Shown in pieces: positions 53,903 to 64,000 of a stretch of 64,000 nt of DNA; position 1 is the first letter of the stretch; each line of letters begins with the position of its first letter. Origin of the DNA: Brachypodium distachyon (Eukaryota > Streptophyta > Magnoliopsida > Poales > Poaceae); assembly GCF_000005505.3 (NCBI RefSeq), contig NC_016132.3, forward strand, positions 59,038,914 through 59,102,913. Reading direction: 5' to 3'. The position numbers and the translations under genes are program-made. The notes beneath the pieces are model-generated. The model searched no databases and had not been told where the DNA came from. It was given only the letters and a program-made list of their open reading frames with translations.

Positions 53903-56149
53903 TAACAAGCACCATGAGAATTTCAACCAAAAAAAAAAAAATACTGCCACAAGAAAATGATGTTCGTTCTCCATCACTTGCAATAGTTTGCACTTCATAC
54001 TTTTGTGCTATGTCTATGATATGTGGTTCAACCAGCGAGTCAGTGGTTGAGTCAGTGAACTACGGAGTGAGCACGTCCAGTTATTTTTCATATATGATAT
54101 ATCTACTATTGGCCTATTTGTTCAGTGATTTCATGTAGCAAGCTAATATGTAGAAAGGATGACTATATCTTTATATGACAATGCTTAAGCGGCTTCTATT
54201 TAGTGCAACTTTGTTTCTGTGGTTACTTACGTAGTTTCAGTCAGTATGACAGTTCCAAATGATCTATCTTTTCCTTAAGTAGGGACACGAGTTGACACTG
54301 CATTATGAACAGGTTATATCATGAGGCAGAACAGGATCAGGACTTTCTTTCATCTAGAACTGCAACATCTCTTTATGAATTGTTTGTTTTGATAGTAGTA
54401 TGTCTCCTTAGAACTTTGGGAACTTTGTGATATGTTACCATCTTCAGAGAAATCGTTTGTCAAATTGCTTTGTGATATACCATATTTATCTGAAGGTGCT
54501 TTAAAGCTGCTAGAGTTTATGTTCTGAAAATAATGAGAAGCAGGATAAGAATCTTCAGAGTGTGATAGGGTACCTCAAGGTCTAATTGCTGTCAGGAACC
54601 TTATCATGTGAACTTTCAATCTGGACAGATATTGCAAGATTGTTTTGCAGGTGCTGCACGGATACCATGATGTATCTCTGATACTGTTGGTCTGATTTGT
54701 TGTAAACTGACAATAACATGCCTGGGACATCTGCGAGTGGCAACGTGAGAGTTATCTGTTTTGACTTCTGATTTGGTGGTAGAGTGCCAAAGGAAGCAAA
54801 CTCGTCATGAATTACAGTTTTATTTTATTTCCGCATTCTTAGTAGAATTGTGAATCACTAAATCAGTTACCTGCTTCTCTTGAGGGTGTTTCCATTCATA
54901 AAATACAAGCAGTGGTTTGTCATTTCTATTTCCCATTCACTTACATGAGCTTTAGATTAAACTCTGAAGATGTAATTACAATTTTCACATTCTTGGTAGA
55001 ATTGTGAAGCACCAAATCAGTTACCTGCTTCTTTTGAGGGTGTTTCAATATATAAAATACAATCAGGGGTTGGTCATTTCTATTTCCCATTCACTTAAAT
55101 GAGCTTTAGATTGAACTGTTAATTACAGTTTAATACTTCCATAATGGTCCTTTGTGATGTTTTTATGGTCCATTACAACTTTTCTGCTGGAAGTATAATC
55201 TACAGTGCTAATCCCTGTTCCTTTTTTGTCATCAAGTATAATCAACTTTTTTTGCTGGAAGTATAACCTTACTGCTTGTAAGAAAGATGTTCCTATGTGT
55301 GTTTTGTTCACTAGATTTGCCATTTTTGTGTTTACCATGTAGCTAATAAGCTATTTACCATGGCAAGCATTTCTGAAAGGATTGAAGATTTCACAAATGA
55401 AAGACTTGATTCTGTCCTGGAAGTGATTGTAGCTACCGAATCAGCATCAGCTTCTTAAATGGCTACACCTGAAGTTCACGACATATTTTTTTTGACAAGT
55501 CAAGTCAACAACATATGGTTCTTCCTCTAATTTCCTGCTCATATTCCTCTACCGCTATTTTGAACTAACGATGAGTTTGATGATTCTAGCCTTGAATTTC
55601 ATCTGTCAATAACTATTCTCAGGAAACTATTGAAAAAAAGAAAAGAAAGATAAACAATGCACCGTTGTACATTAATGTTTTCTGATTCCCCATAGTTAAT
55701 GTTTTCTGATCCCCCTACTTTATGTTTTATGAAGTAAGGTGGTTTAGAAACTTCAGCTTTAGTAGCAGAAGTTCAAACTTTATGTCATTATGATAATCTA
55801 GCTTTTTCAACTAGCTTTTAACTATTTTTATGTTTGGCTAACGAACTTCTTGCTTTTATATATATTTTTCCATAACAGATTATTAAATAAGTTAAGCACA
55901 ACATAATTCAACGATGCAAAACTATGACTTAGTAGCAGAAGCATCATAAAGTTCAGCACAACATAATTGTTTCTTCTCTACCAACCTTTATGGATTTAAT
56001 CTTACTACCAAAAGCATTCCTTTCTTTGTCGTGTATTTGTGATATAAAGTAGTTTACCACGGGCTTGAAGTTGGCATGAAATTGTATAATGAGGTCAAGA
56101 AATAGAAATATCGTTTGAAAACCCAAAACACAAGTCTATAGCCCATGAA
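53903..56149. other. AT-rich DNA with one tandem duplication and one small ORF
   Basis: No gene is recognised. A 33-codon + frame at 55,360-55,458 (MASISERIEDFTNERLDSVL...) looks coding-like but has no known family. It may be a fragment. Confidence 0.3.
54815..55128. repeat. Two-copy ~154-bp tandem duplication
   Basis: CATTCTTAGTAGAATTGTGA (54,834) recurs as CATTCTTGGTAGAATTGTGA (54,988). TCATTTCTATTTCCCATTCA and GAGCTTTAGATT are also shared, with a few differences. Confidence 0.8.
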
Positions 56150-57376
56150 AAAAACAGTGATTTTTTTATTCAGTTTAGTTACACGACAACTACGACTCAA
56201 TCGATGACACTCCATGAAGGTTTCGCGGTTGTTTGATTTTTTTTAATTTCCTACGGGAATACAAAGGTCGGTGAGAAGCCGACATGATTTGCATGGTTTT
56301 AAATCCGAATTTGCCCGGAACACGAAAAAAATCTGCCAGTCATGCTTGAGATTCATACGGTAGCATGGGAAAAAATTTTGGTCCAATTTCGTGGAGGCCG
56401 AAAATTTGCGCTCCCTTTCAAAAAGTCATTTAATGTTAACGCAAAAGGTCTTTTTTTTCGACCCTCAATTTTTTTACACGGCAACTACGACTCAATCGAT
56501 GAGACTACACGAAGGTTTCGCGGCTGTTTGATTTTTTTTGAATTTCTTACGGGGATACAAAGCTCGGTGAGAACCCGACATGATTTGCATGGTTTTAAAT
56601 CCAAATTTGCCCGAAACACGAAAAAAATCAGCCAGTCATTTTTGAGATTCATACAGTAGCATGGGGAAAAATTTGGTCCAATACCGTGGAGGCCGAATAA
56701 ATGCGCGCCTTTTCGAAAAGTCGTTGGATGTAACCCAAACGGTCTTTTTGGAAGCACGTGATTTTTTCGACCGTCACGAAATGTCGTCAATTATTTTACA
56801 CGTCAACTAAGACTCAATCGATTACACTCCACGAAGGTATCGCGGCTGTTTGATTTTTTTAATTTCCTATGGGGATACAAAGCTCGGTGAGAACCCGACA
56901 TGATTTGCATGGTTTTAAATCCGAATTTGCTCGAAACATGAAAAAAATCAGCCAATCATGCTCGAGATTCATACGGTAGCATGGGAAAAAAAATTGGTCC
57001 AATTCCGTGGAGGCCGAAAAAATGGGCTCTGTTTCGAACAGTCGTTTGATCTACCGAAACGGTCTTTCTGGAAGAACCTGATTTTTTTCGACCATCACGG
57101 AATGTTCTCAGTTTTTTACACGCCAACTACGACTCAATCGATGATACTCCATGAAGATTTCGCGGCGGTTTGATTTTTTTTGAATTTCCTACGGGGACAC
57201 GAAGCTCAGTGAGAACCCGACAAGATGTTCATGGTTTTAGATCCGATTTGCCCGAAACAGAAAAAAAACCAGCCAGTCATGCTTGAGATTCATACGGTAG
57301 CATGGGAAAAAAGTCGTTTGTTGCAACCCAAACAGTCTTTCTGAAAGTACGTGATTTTTTCGTCCGTCACGAAATG
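56150..57376. repeat. Tandem array of ~295-322-bp units, four copies
   Basis: The marker ACTCAATCGAT recurs near 56,194, 56,489, 56,812 and 57,131, giving spacings of about 295, 322 and 320 bp. Each unit also holds CGCGGCTGTTTGATTTTTTT-like, GACATGATTTGCATGGTTTT and GAGATTCATACGGTAGCATG blocks. Units are diverged by indels and substitutions. The last is truncated where the short-unit array begins. Frames across it are not coding. Confidence 0.88.
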
Positions 57377-57764
57377 TCATTTTTTAGGGTACACGGTTTC
57401 TTGCATGGCTGGCCGATTTTCTGCTCTCGTGACCCTCGGTACACGGTTTCGTGAAGTTTCGGGCCGGTGCAGCAAAATCAACGTTTTGGCCGTTTTCGTG
57501 GGCTATAGACCACGTTTTTTTTGGCTCCCGAGCCGATTTTCCGCTTTCGTGACCCTGGTACACGGTTTCGTGCAGTTTCGGGCCGGTGCAAACAAATCAC
57601 CGTTTTGGCCGTTTTCGTGAGCTATAGTCCACGTTTTTTGGGTCCCGGGCCGATTTTCCGCTCTCGTGACCCATCGTACACGGTTTCGTGCAATTTTGGG
57701 CCGGTGCAGAAAAATCACCGTTTTGGCCGTTTTCGTGGGGTATAGCCCACGTTTTTTGGCACCC
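57377..57764. repeat. Short-unit tandem array, first orientation (about 3 units)
   Basis: Units of ~116 bp read GTACACGGTTTCGTGCAGTT, GGGCCGGTGCA, ACCGTTTTGGCCGTTTTCGT, GGGCTATAG, CCACGTTTTTTGG and CGATTTTCCGCTCTCGTGAC. They are the reverse complement of the units after 57,764. Confidence 0.9.
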
Positions 57765-60152
57765 ACGTCAAAACAGTGATTTTTCTACACCGGCCCGAAA
57801 CATCACAAAACCGTGTACCGGGGGTCACGAGAGCGGAAAATCAACGCGGGAGCCAAATATGTGGGTTATAGCCCATAAAAACGGCCAAACGGTGATTTTT
57901 CTGCAACGGCACGAAACTGGACGAAACGGTGTGCCGAGGGTCACGAGAGTGGAAAATCAGACCGGGACCGAAAAACGTGAGTAGCCCACGAAAACGGCCA
58001 AAACGGTGATTTTTTTGCACCGGCCTGAAAATGCACGAAACCGTGTACCGGGAGACTCGACCTTGGAAAATCGGCCCGGGACCAAAAAAATGTGGGCTAG
58101 CACACGAAAACGGCCAAAACGGTGACTTTTCCGTACCGGCCCGAAATTGCACGAAACCGTGTACCGGTGGACTCGACCTTGGAAAATCGGCACGGGACCA
58201 AAAAAACGTGGGCTATAGCTCACGAAAACGGTCAAAACGGTGATTTTTCTGCACCGGCCCGAAACGGCACAAAACCGTGTACCGGGGATCACGAGAGCGG
58301 AAAATCGGCCATGGACCCAAAAAACGTGGGTTATATAGCCCCACGAAAACGGCCAAAACGGTGACTTTTCTGCACGGGCCGGAAACTGCTTGAAACGGTC
58401 TACCGGTGGACTCGACCTAGGAAAATCGGCTCCGGAACAAAAAAATGTGGCCTATAGCCCAGAAAAACGGGCAAAACGGTGATTTTTCTACACGAAACCG
58501 TGTACCGGGGGACTCGACCTTAGAAAATCGGCCCGGGACCTAAAAAACATGGGCTATCGCCCACGAAAACGGACAAACGGTGATTTTTCTGCACTGGCTC
58601 GAAACTGCACAAAACCTTGTACCAGGGGTCACGAGAGCAGAAAATCGGCCCTGGACCCATAAAACGTTGGCTATACCCACGAAAACGGTCAAAACGGTGA
58701 TTTTTCTTCACCGGAACGAAACTGGACGAAACTGTGTACCGGGGGTCACGAGCGGAAAATCGGCCCGGTACCCATAAAACGTGGGCTATAGCTCACGAAA
58801 ACGGCCAAAACGGTGATTTTTCTGCACCGGCACGAAACTGGACGAAACCGTGTACCGGGGGTCACGAGAGTGGAAAATCGGCCCGGGACCCAAAAAACGT
58901 TAGCATATAGGTCACGAAAACGGCCAAAACGGTGACTTTTCTGCACCGGCCCGAAACTGCACCAAACCGTGTACCGGGGGTCACGAGAGCGGAAAATCAG
59001 CCGGGGACCCAAAAAACGTGGGCTATACCCACGAAAACGGCCAAAACGAAGATTTTCAGCACCGGCCCGAAACTGCAGTAAAACGTGTACCGGGGGTCAC
59101 GAGAGCGGAAAATCAGCGCGGGACCCAAAAAACGTGGGCTATACGCACGAAGATGGCCAAAACGGTGATATTTCTCCACGGGCCCAAAACCGCACGAAAC
59201 CGTGTATCGGGTCACGAGAGCGGAAAATCAGCCCAGAACAACAAAAACGTGGGCTATACCCACGAAAACGACCAAAACGGAGACTTTTCTGCACCGGCCC
59301 GGAACTGCACGAAATCGTGTACCGGTGGACTCGACCTTGGAAAATCGACCCGGGACCAAAAAAACGTGGGCTATAGCGCACGAAAACGGTCAAAACGGTG
59401 ATTTTTCTGCACCGGCCCGAAACTACACCAAACCGTGTACCGGGGGTCACGAGAGTGGAAAATCGGCCCGGGACCAAAAAACGTGGGCTATAGCCCATGA
59501 AATCGGTCAAAACGGTGATTTTTCTGCACCGGCCCGAAACCGCACGAAACCGTGTACCTGGTGTCACGAGAGCGGAAAATCGGCCCGGGACCCATAAAAC
59601 GTGGCTGATAGCACACAAAAACGGACAAAACGGTGATTTTTCTGCAGTTGCACGAAACTGGATGAAACCGTGTACCAGGGGTCACGAGAGCGGAAAATTG
59701 GCCCGGGACCCAAAAAACATGAGCTATAGCCCACGAAAACGGCCAAAACGGTGACATTTCTGCTTCGGCCTAGAAATGCACGAAACAGTGTACCGGTGGA
59801 CTCGACCTTGGAAAATCAGCCCACAAAAACACCCAAAACGGTGATTTTTCAGCACCTGCACGAAACTGGACGAAACCGTGTACCGGGGGTCACGAGAGCG
59901 GAAAATCGGCTCGGTACCCAAAAAACGTGAGCTATAGCCCACGAAAACGGCCAAAACGGTGACTTTTCTGCACCGGCCCGGAACTGCACGAAACCGTGTA
60001 CCGGTAGACTCGACATGGGAAAATCGGCCAGGGACCAAAAAACCGTGGGCTATATATATAGCCCACGAAAACGGTCAAAACGGTGATTAATCTGCACCGG
60101 CCCGAAACTCGACAAAACCGTGTACCGGGGGTCAGGAGAGCGGAAAATTGGC
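57765..60152. repeat. Short-unit tandem array, inverted orientation (about 21 units)
   Basis: The marker GGTGATTTTTCTGCACCGG or a variant recurs about every 115-118 bp from ~57,777 to ~60,085. Most units contain the perfect 18-bp palindrome CGTGGGCTATAGCCCACG or a near copy, then ACGGCCAAAACGG. Since the spacing is often near 117 bp (39 codons), many long spurious frames run through it. Some units carry an alternative GGTGGACTCGACCTTGG block instead of GGGGTCACGAGAGCGG, so at least two subtypes are mixed. Confidence 0.93.
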
Positions 60153-60265
60153 CCTTCCGGGTAGTGCAGGTGACCAGGCCGGGGGCTGTCCGGCTGGAAA
60201 CCGAAGACGGCTTGCCGGTGACCAATAGTTGGACTATTGAGCACTTGCGCAAGTTCTACCCGTGA
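60153..60265 (+). pseudogene. 3' end of a Ty3/gypsy polyprotein
   Basis: The frame reads RVVQVTRPGAVRLETEDG, then a typical NSW.IEHLRKFYP terminus and TGA at 60,263-60,265. This is the usual end of gag-pol in a group of grass Ty3/gypsy elements. The rest of pol is absent: the tandem array abuts it at about 60,153 with CCC in common. Confidence 0.8.
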
Positions 60266-60540
60266 AGCGGCGGAGCCCGACCCTCAGGTGATGCCGCCGA
60301 TGCATACCTCTCGAACTAGTGTAGCCAGGCAGCCCCGTGTGTAAACCACTAGTTATTGTGAATAAAGATAAGTGTTTCGCCCCTAAGCTTTGAATTCGCC
60401 TTGTTTATTCGCATGTTCCTCTGTCTTCTGTCTCCTGCTTTAAGTGCACACAAGTGTCTTTCCATACTTGTATGTGAGCGGGGGGCTATTGGAGAGTTGA
60501 AAACATAAACCCGTTGTCAGATCGTTCCGGCACGGGGCAT

Positions 60541-60618
60541 GCAGTTGCCGGACTGCCCGCAACGTGCATCACTGGACGTGCAGTTGCCGGGCTCCCCGCA
60601 ACGTGCACCGCGCAGTCG
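60541..60618. repeat. Two-copy 39-bp direct repeat
   Basis: GCAGTTGCCGG followed by CCCGCAACGTGCA occurs at 60,541 and 60,580. Confidence 0.8.
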
Positions 60619-61038
60619 CTGGGCCTGGGAAATGAATGCTCATATCCAAGTTGGGCATCGACCCCTTTGTGCCCGGGGGCTGGGAGGCAGGAGGAGTTTG
60701 TCTGTGTTACTTTGTGTATTTTTGTGAATTTCGAAAAAAAATTGCAACACCTCAGGCCTGGTAAGAATCTAACCTGCAGGAAAGGGTGGAATCTTGTGCA
60801 CTGTGAAGCCCGTGGGCTGCCCACGGGTCGCGGCATGCACCGGTGCCTTGTGGTGCGGGACGACCGCAACACAAGAGACTCACTGCACTCCGAGGCTTCT
60901 GACCTGGGAGGGTGCCGCCACGTGTACCACAGTTGCCTGGCATGCATGGTGGCGGAGACTGTACTGCGTTTCAAGGGAGGGGTGCCACGGGTGCTGTGCG
61001 GATCCATCGCGCGCAGTGGCAAACCCCCCACCCGCGCC

Positions 61039-61046
61039 TATAAAAG
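61039..61046 (+). promoter_or_regulatory. TATA box in GC-rich retroelement DNA
   Basis: TATAAAAG stands within CCCGCGCC...GCACGCCCC, a strong TATA contrast. Transcription would start near 61,070-61,080. This supports an LTR promoter on the + strand. Confidence 0.5.
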
Positions 61047-61099
61047 GCACGCCCCAGCCACGGAACGGCTCAGAGCAAAGCTGAGTAAGGGGCCGTTAA

Positions 61100-61620
61100 G
61101 GCGGGCGGTGCCACGGAGGCGCGATGGTGGTGCATTCCATCAGCGCTTAGCACCGACGGGTGCCCTGCCCTCTCGCGCTTACCGCATCACCCCATCGAGC
61201 CCGCCCCGAGGGGCGTCGCAAAGGCACGGTGGGAGTGCATGCCATCAGCGTGCGCCGATGGGTGCACTGCCGCCGTGCTCCTGCCGCGCCTCCTCAAGCA
61301 GGTGGCTCCTGGGCGAGGGTCGCCGCAGAGGCACTGTGGTGGTGCATCCCATCAGCGTCCGGCGCTGAGGGGGTGCATTGCCGCAGTGCCCTTGCCGCGT
61401 CCCTCCATAAGAAACCTCCGCAAGGAGCAGGGGCTGCCGCGGAGACACTATGGTAGTGCATGCCCTCCGTGCCTTGCGCCGACGGGTGCACTATCATAGT
61501 GGCTCGGCCACATTACCCTTGAGAGAGCCTTATTTCAGGCGCGGGTCGTTGCAAGGACGCTGTGATGGCGCTTGTGTCAGCGCCCGCCGCCCATTCCGGC
61601 CCATCACCACGTCACTGCCA
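61100..61620. repeat. ~108-bp GC-rich tandem repeats, about five diverged copies
   Basis: The block GGTGGTGCAT(T/C)CCATCAGCG or a variant recurs at about 61,123, 61,227, 61,336, 61,448 and 61,559. CGACGGGTGC-type and CTGCCGCG-type blocks lie between. Further worn copies may extend to ~61,900. Confidence 0.75.
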
Positions 61621-62558
61621 CGGCCCTCGAGCAATTTTGCTCCCGGGCAACGAGGGCTGTTACGCCCCTCGGGACGAGCTCCCTAGAAAAACCCGGTCTC
61701 CCCAGTTGCGGGCGCTGTCGCCGGGAGGCTATAACTTCCTCGCCACCCGTGCCCGCCGCTCGGGGTGGGGCGCAGCTGGCGACGAGGACGTTATGGCCGT
61801 CTTGCGGCTGCTCCCGGGGTGGAGTCCTCCTAGGCCAGGGTCCCTCCCTGAAGGTGAGGGTTGCTGCGTGAGCGTGGTGGTAGCATCGTCGACGGCGGTT
61901 ACCCTTGGCGGCGATCCTGCCCCCGCGCTCCTGCCGCATCCCTCAGAAACAGTTTTTCTTGAACAGGTACCCGAGGTGGGTCCCTACCAAGGCAGTGCTC
62001 CAGGCGCTCTTTTCCGCCAAGCGTCACGAGACATTGGATTGAACGGAAAAGCTAAGTGCCTGAACATGAACGCTGAATTCGCTAAGAACTTAACGAAATT
62101 GAGCGATTGTCTCGTTAGGTGTGGCCCCAGATCCTGCACGTAGCCGGAGTGTTAAAAGCACGCTTGCGGGGGGAGTGCGCTCCCCGTGTGGCTTCGCGGG
62201 TCCGTCCCGGAAGGGGACGGCTTGGAGTAGTTACCCCGCAAGTGGAGTGGCTCCCCGCTACCGCTTGGCCCCAGGTCGGCACCGCGGGTCCGTCCCGGGT
62301 CCCTGGTCAGGTCAAGTGTGAGGCACGCGAGTCCCCTGCAACACAAGGCAAAATGCGCAAAGGCTAAAAGGGCCACCCCGCTAGACAACACCGGGAACAA
62401 TGAACATGTCGAAAAACTTCATTGACTAAGAGTCGAATGATTACATGGCCTAATCCGAAGTATAATTGTTCAAACCGCGCTAAGCGCCACACTTGCAGGG
62501 AAAGCAAACAAAAGAAGATACATCGGGAAGCAGCAAGCACGGCTGGGTGCTGCGGCAG

Positions 62559-63944
62559 CTAGTTGCCGCCGTCTTCGGCCGGGGGGTCGGCGGGGAGATC
62601 TGGCTCCGGCTTCATCTGCATCCGCTCGACCACCTCGTCAACGAACTGGCGCACTGCTTGGGTGTGCGTGGGCTCGTCCTCGCTGTCGGACCAAGCGTCC
62701 AGCAGGGACTCGAAGGGAAACTCCGGGTCCCAGAGATGAATCCGCGGGAGGATCGTCCCGGCAACCTCCCGAGCGCAGTTGGCGACTTCGTTGGCGCCGT
62801 ACTGGGCGATCCAGATGTCGAGCGCCCCAAGCTTCCCCACCAGATCGGAGAAGAAGGAGATCAGCGTCGTGACATCTGTCCCGTCCACTTCCGCCGCCTG
62901 CAGCTCGAACTTGGGCAGCAGGTCGCGCAACGACTGGGCGATCTTCAGCAGCTTATCGGTCTCGATTTTCCGCTGACCAATCAGCGTGCCGTGATGAAGC
63001 CAGGCATTGATGGCAGCCTCCTTGGCCTTGCTGAGGCGGCCCGCCAGCTTCTCGAGCTCTGTGGCCTTGGCCACATTGTCCTCGCTGGCCTTGACGAGCT
63101 CCTCCCGGACGGCGGCCAGCTCGGTCTCAAGCCTGGCCGCTCTGTCCTTGGCGAAGCCGAGCTCGATCTCGTGCCGAGCCGCCGCTCCCACCGCATCTTG
63201 GGCCTCCAGCTGCCGGTGGAGCTCGGCCTCCAGGACCACCGACTCCCGGGCGTCCTCCAGGGCTTGCCGGGCCAGCCGCGCCTCCTCCTCGGCGAGGCGC
63301 GTCTCCTCGCGCAGCCGAGACAGCTCTCGCCGCTCTCTCTCCATGGCCTCCCGCACCTCGCCAAGTTGGTTCTTGGCGGCAGCGTGATGCTCCCTCACCT
63401 CGTTGAAGGAGGTGACGAAGGCCTGTTGCTGGTCCCTAATGGCATCCAGGAACCGGTGCCCCCGCTCGAAGATGCTCGGATCCCAGGTGAGGGGGTTCCA
63501 AGCGACCCCGGCGAGGGTGCCGAGGTCGGTACCGGGGAGAGCAGCCGAGGATGATGAAGCCCCCGCTGCCGATGTGGGGCTGTGCGCGAGGTCGCCAGCC
63601 TGCTCCCAGGGGTCTTGCTGTCCTTCCTCGGCAATTTCCCCTGCGCCGGCGCCCAGGGGCCCCGGGGCAGGGGAAGCCTCCCTGCTCCCGGCGGGGGCTG
63701 TCCCCTACTGGGCGGCGGGTGAGCCCGCGCCAGTCGCGTCCGCAGCTGCGGGCGCGTCACCGGGCGCCGTCACAGCGGCGGCGGTGTCCACCGCTGCCCC
63801 TGTCTCCGCCGCTGCAGGGCTTGACGTGAGAGCCGATTCCGGCTCCACCTCCGCCCCCCCGACTTGGACGACCGGGTCAAGATCGACCACGGTCGCGCCC
63901 GTTCCAGGTGTGGGCGCACTTGTGCCTGCAACGATGAGAAGCAT
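62559..63944 (-). pseudogene. Antisense accessory ORF of a gypsy (Tat-like) element, coiled-coil protein
   Basis: The minus strand is open from 63,944 to the stop at 62,559 except for one TAG (63,705-63,707, within AAQ*GTAPAG). The 381 codons after that stop encode an Ala/Pro-rich linker, then WNPLTWDPSIFERGHRFLD, a ~150-residue charged coiled coil (EREERRELSRLREETRLAEEE-like heptads), a globular part (AWLHHGTLIGQRK, LRDLLPKFELQAAEVDG) and an acidic tail (FPFESLLDAWSDSEDE). I recognise this style from antisense accessory ORFs and putative gypsy-type transposon-domain proteins of grass Tat-lineage elements; the function is unknown. A splice acceptor (CATCGTTGCAG) at ~63,926 suggests another exon beyond the window. 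It is convergent to the gypsy pol end. Confidence 0.6.
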
Positions 63945-64000
63945 GAGGATCGGCGAGTGATGGAGCTGTCAAAAACAGACAAAGGTGACCGGGATGGTTA

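Larger units (their letters stand above)
60266..62558. other. GC-rich retroelement-derived DNA downstream of gypsy pol (3' UTR or 3' LTR)
   Basis: After the pol stop comes a non-coding leader, then a purine tract (GAGCGGGGGG at 60,477-60,486) that could prime an LTR. GC-rich sequence follows with tandem repeats and a TATA box. I could not find a convincing LTR end or second copy, so 3' LTR versus extended 3' UTR stays open. Confidence 0.45.

Noticed and set aside
56150..60152. Regular repeats that might suggest a CRISPR array
   Set aside because: Units are contiguous tandem copies with no unique spacers, no cas genes, and the window is a plant genome.
57351..60265. Dozens of open frames of 60-160 codons on both strands, several repeating similar peptides
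   Set aside because: They come from the ~116-bp tandem units, whose length is often near 117 bp and so preserves frame. None has a start, splice or family signature apart from the gypsy pol end at 60,153-60,265.
62493..63554. 353-codon + strand open frame opposite the accessory ORF
   Set aside because: Its composition (Leu/Gly/Arg-rich) is what a GC-rich antisense strand yields. The minus-strand frame has the coiled-coil heptads and acidic tail.

Overview
This is a 64 kb piece of plant nuclear DNA, almost certainly from a grass (Poaceae). The evidence is GT-AG multi-exon genes of plant families (a PLS/DYW pentatricopeptide protein, an LRR-VIII-1 receptor kinase, a PLAC8 protein), GC-rich first exons, and many Stowaway-type MITEs with CTCCCTCC...GGGAG ends between TA duplications. 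The dense genes at 0-30 kb and the Stowaway families suit a compact BOP-clade grass such as a Brachypodium or rice relative, but I cannot name the species. All gene models come from reading frames and splice sites; nothing was searched.

Gene-rich part (1-47 kb). In order: the 3' half of a TPR-DnaJ co-chaperone (P58IPK/DNAJC3-like, +); an intronless 735-aa DYW PPR protein (+); tRNA-Lys(CTT); an intronless 529-aa PLAC8 protein (-); a 5'-truncated LINE; a complete 15-exon Listerin (LTN1) ribosome-quality-control E3 ligase whose exon phases all agree (1,922 aa, +); a small four-exon gene with a sororin-like C-terminus (+); an intronless extra-large-G-protein-like cysteine-rich protein (+); and a 20-exon LRR receptor kinase (946 aa, +). 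A 5.16 kb Ty1/copia element sits antisense inside a single intron of the kinase. All kinase splice phases agree, so it should still encode full-length protein if the 5.9 kb intron is spliced.

Repeat-rich part (47-64 kb). It holds a 658-bp Mutator-like MITE with 9-bp target duplications, a second copy of the PPR gene's 5' leader, gene-like debris, and a cluster of Stowaway MITEs including two near-identical 207-bp copies. From 56 kb there is a large tandem-repeat domain: about four ~320-bp units, then about 24 units of ~116 bp. Most of the short units contain an 18-bp palindrome, and their orientation flips near 57,764. The array ends abruptly in the last codons of a Ty3/gypsy polyprotein. Beyond that is GC-rich retroelement DNA with its own short tandem repeats and a TATA box, then a long coiled-coil frame on the opposite strand that resembles the antisense accessory ORFs of Tat-lineage gypsy elements.

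The host genes are ordinary single genes with no pathway or operon link. The most interesting material is repeat-derived: the inverted palindromic array joined to a gypsy end, the antisense accessory ORF, the copia element with nearly identical LTRs but a broken interior, the leader sequence shared by the PPR gene and a site 42 kb away, and the sororin-like gene whose only good ATG is out of frame. I found no CRISPR, viral genome or biosynthetic cluster.
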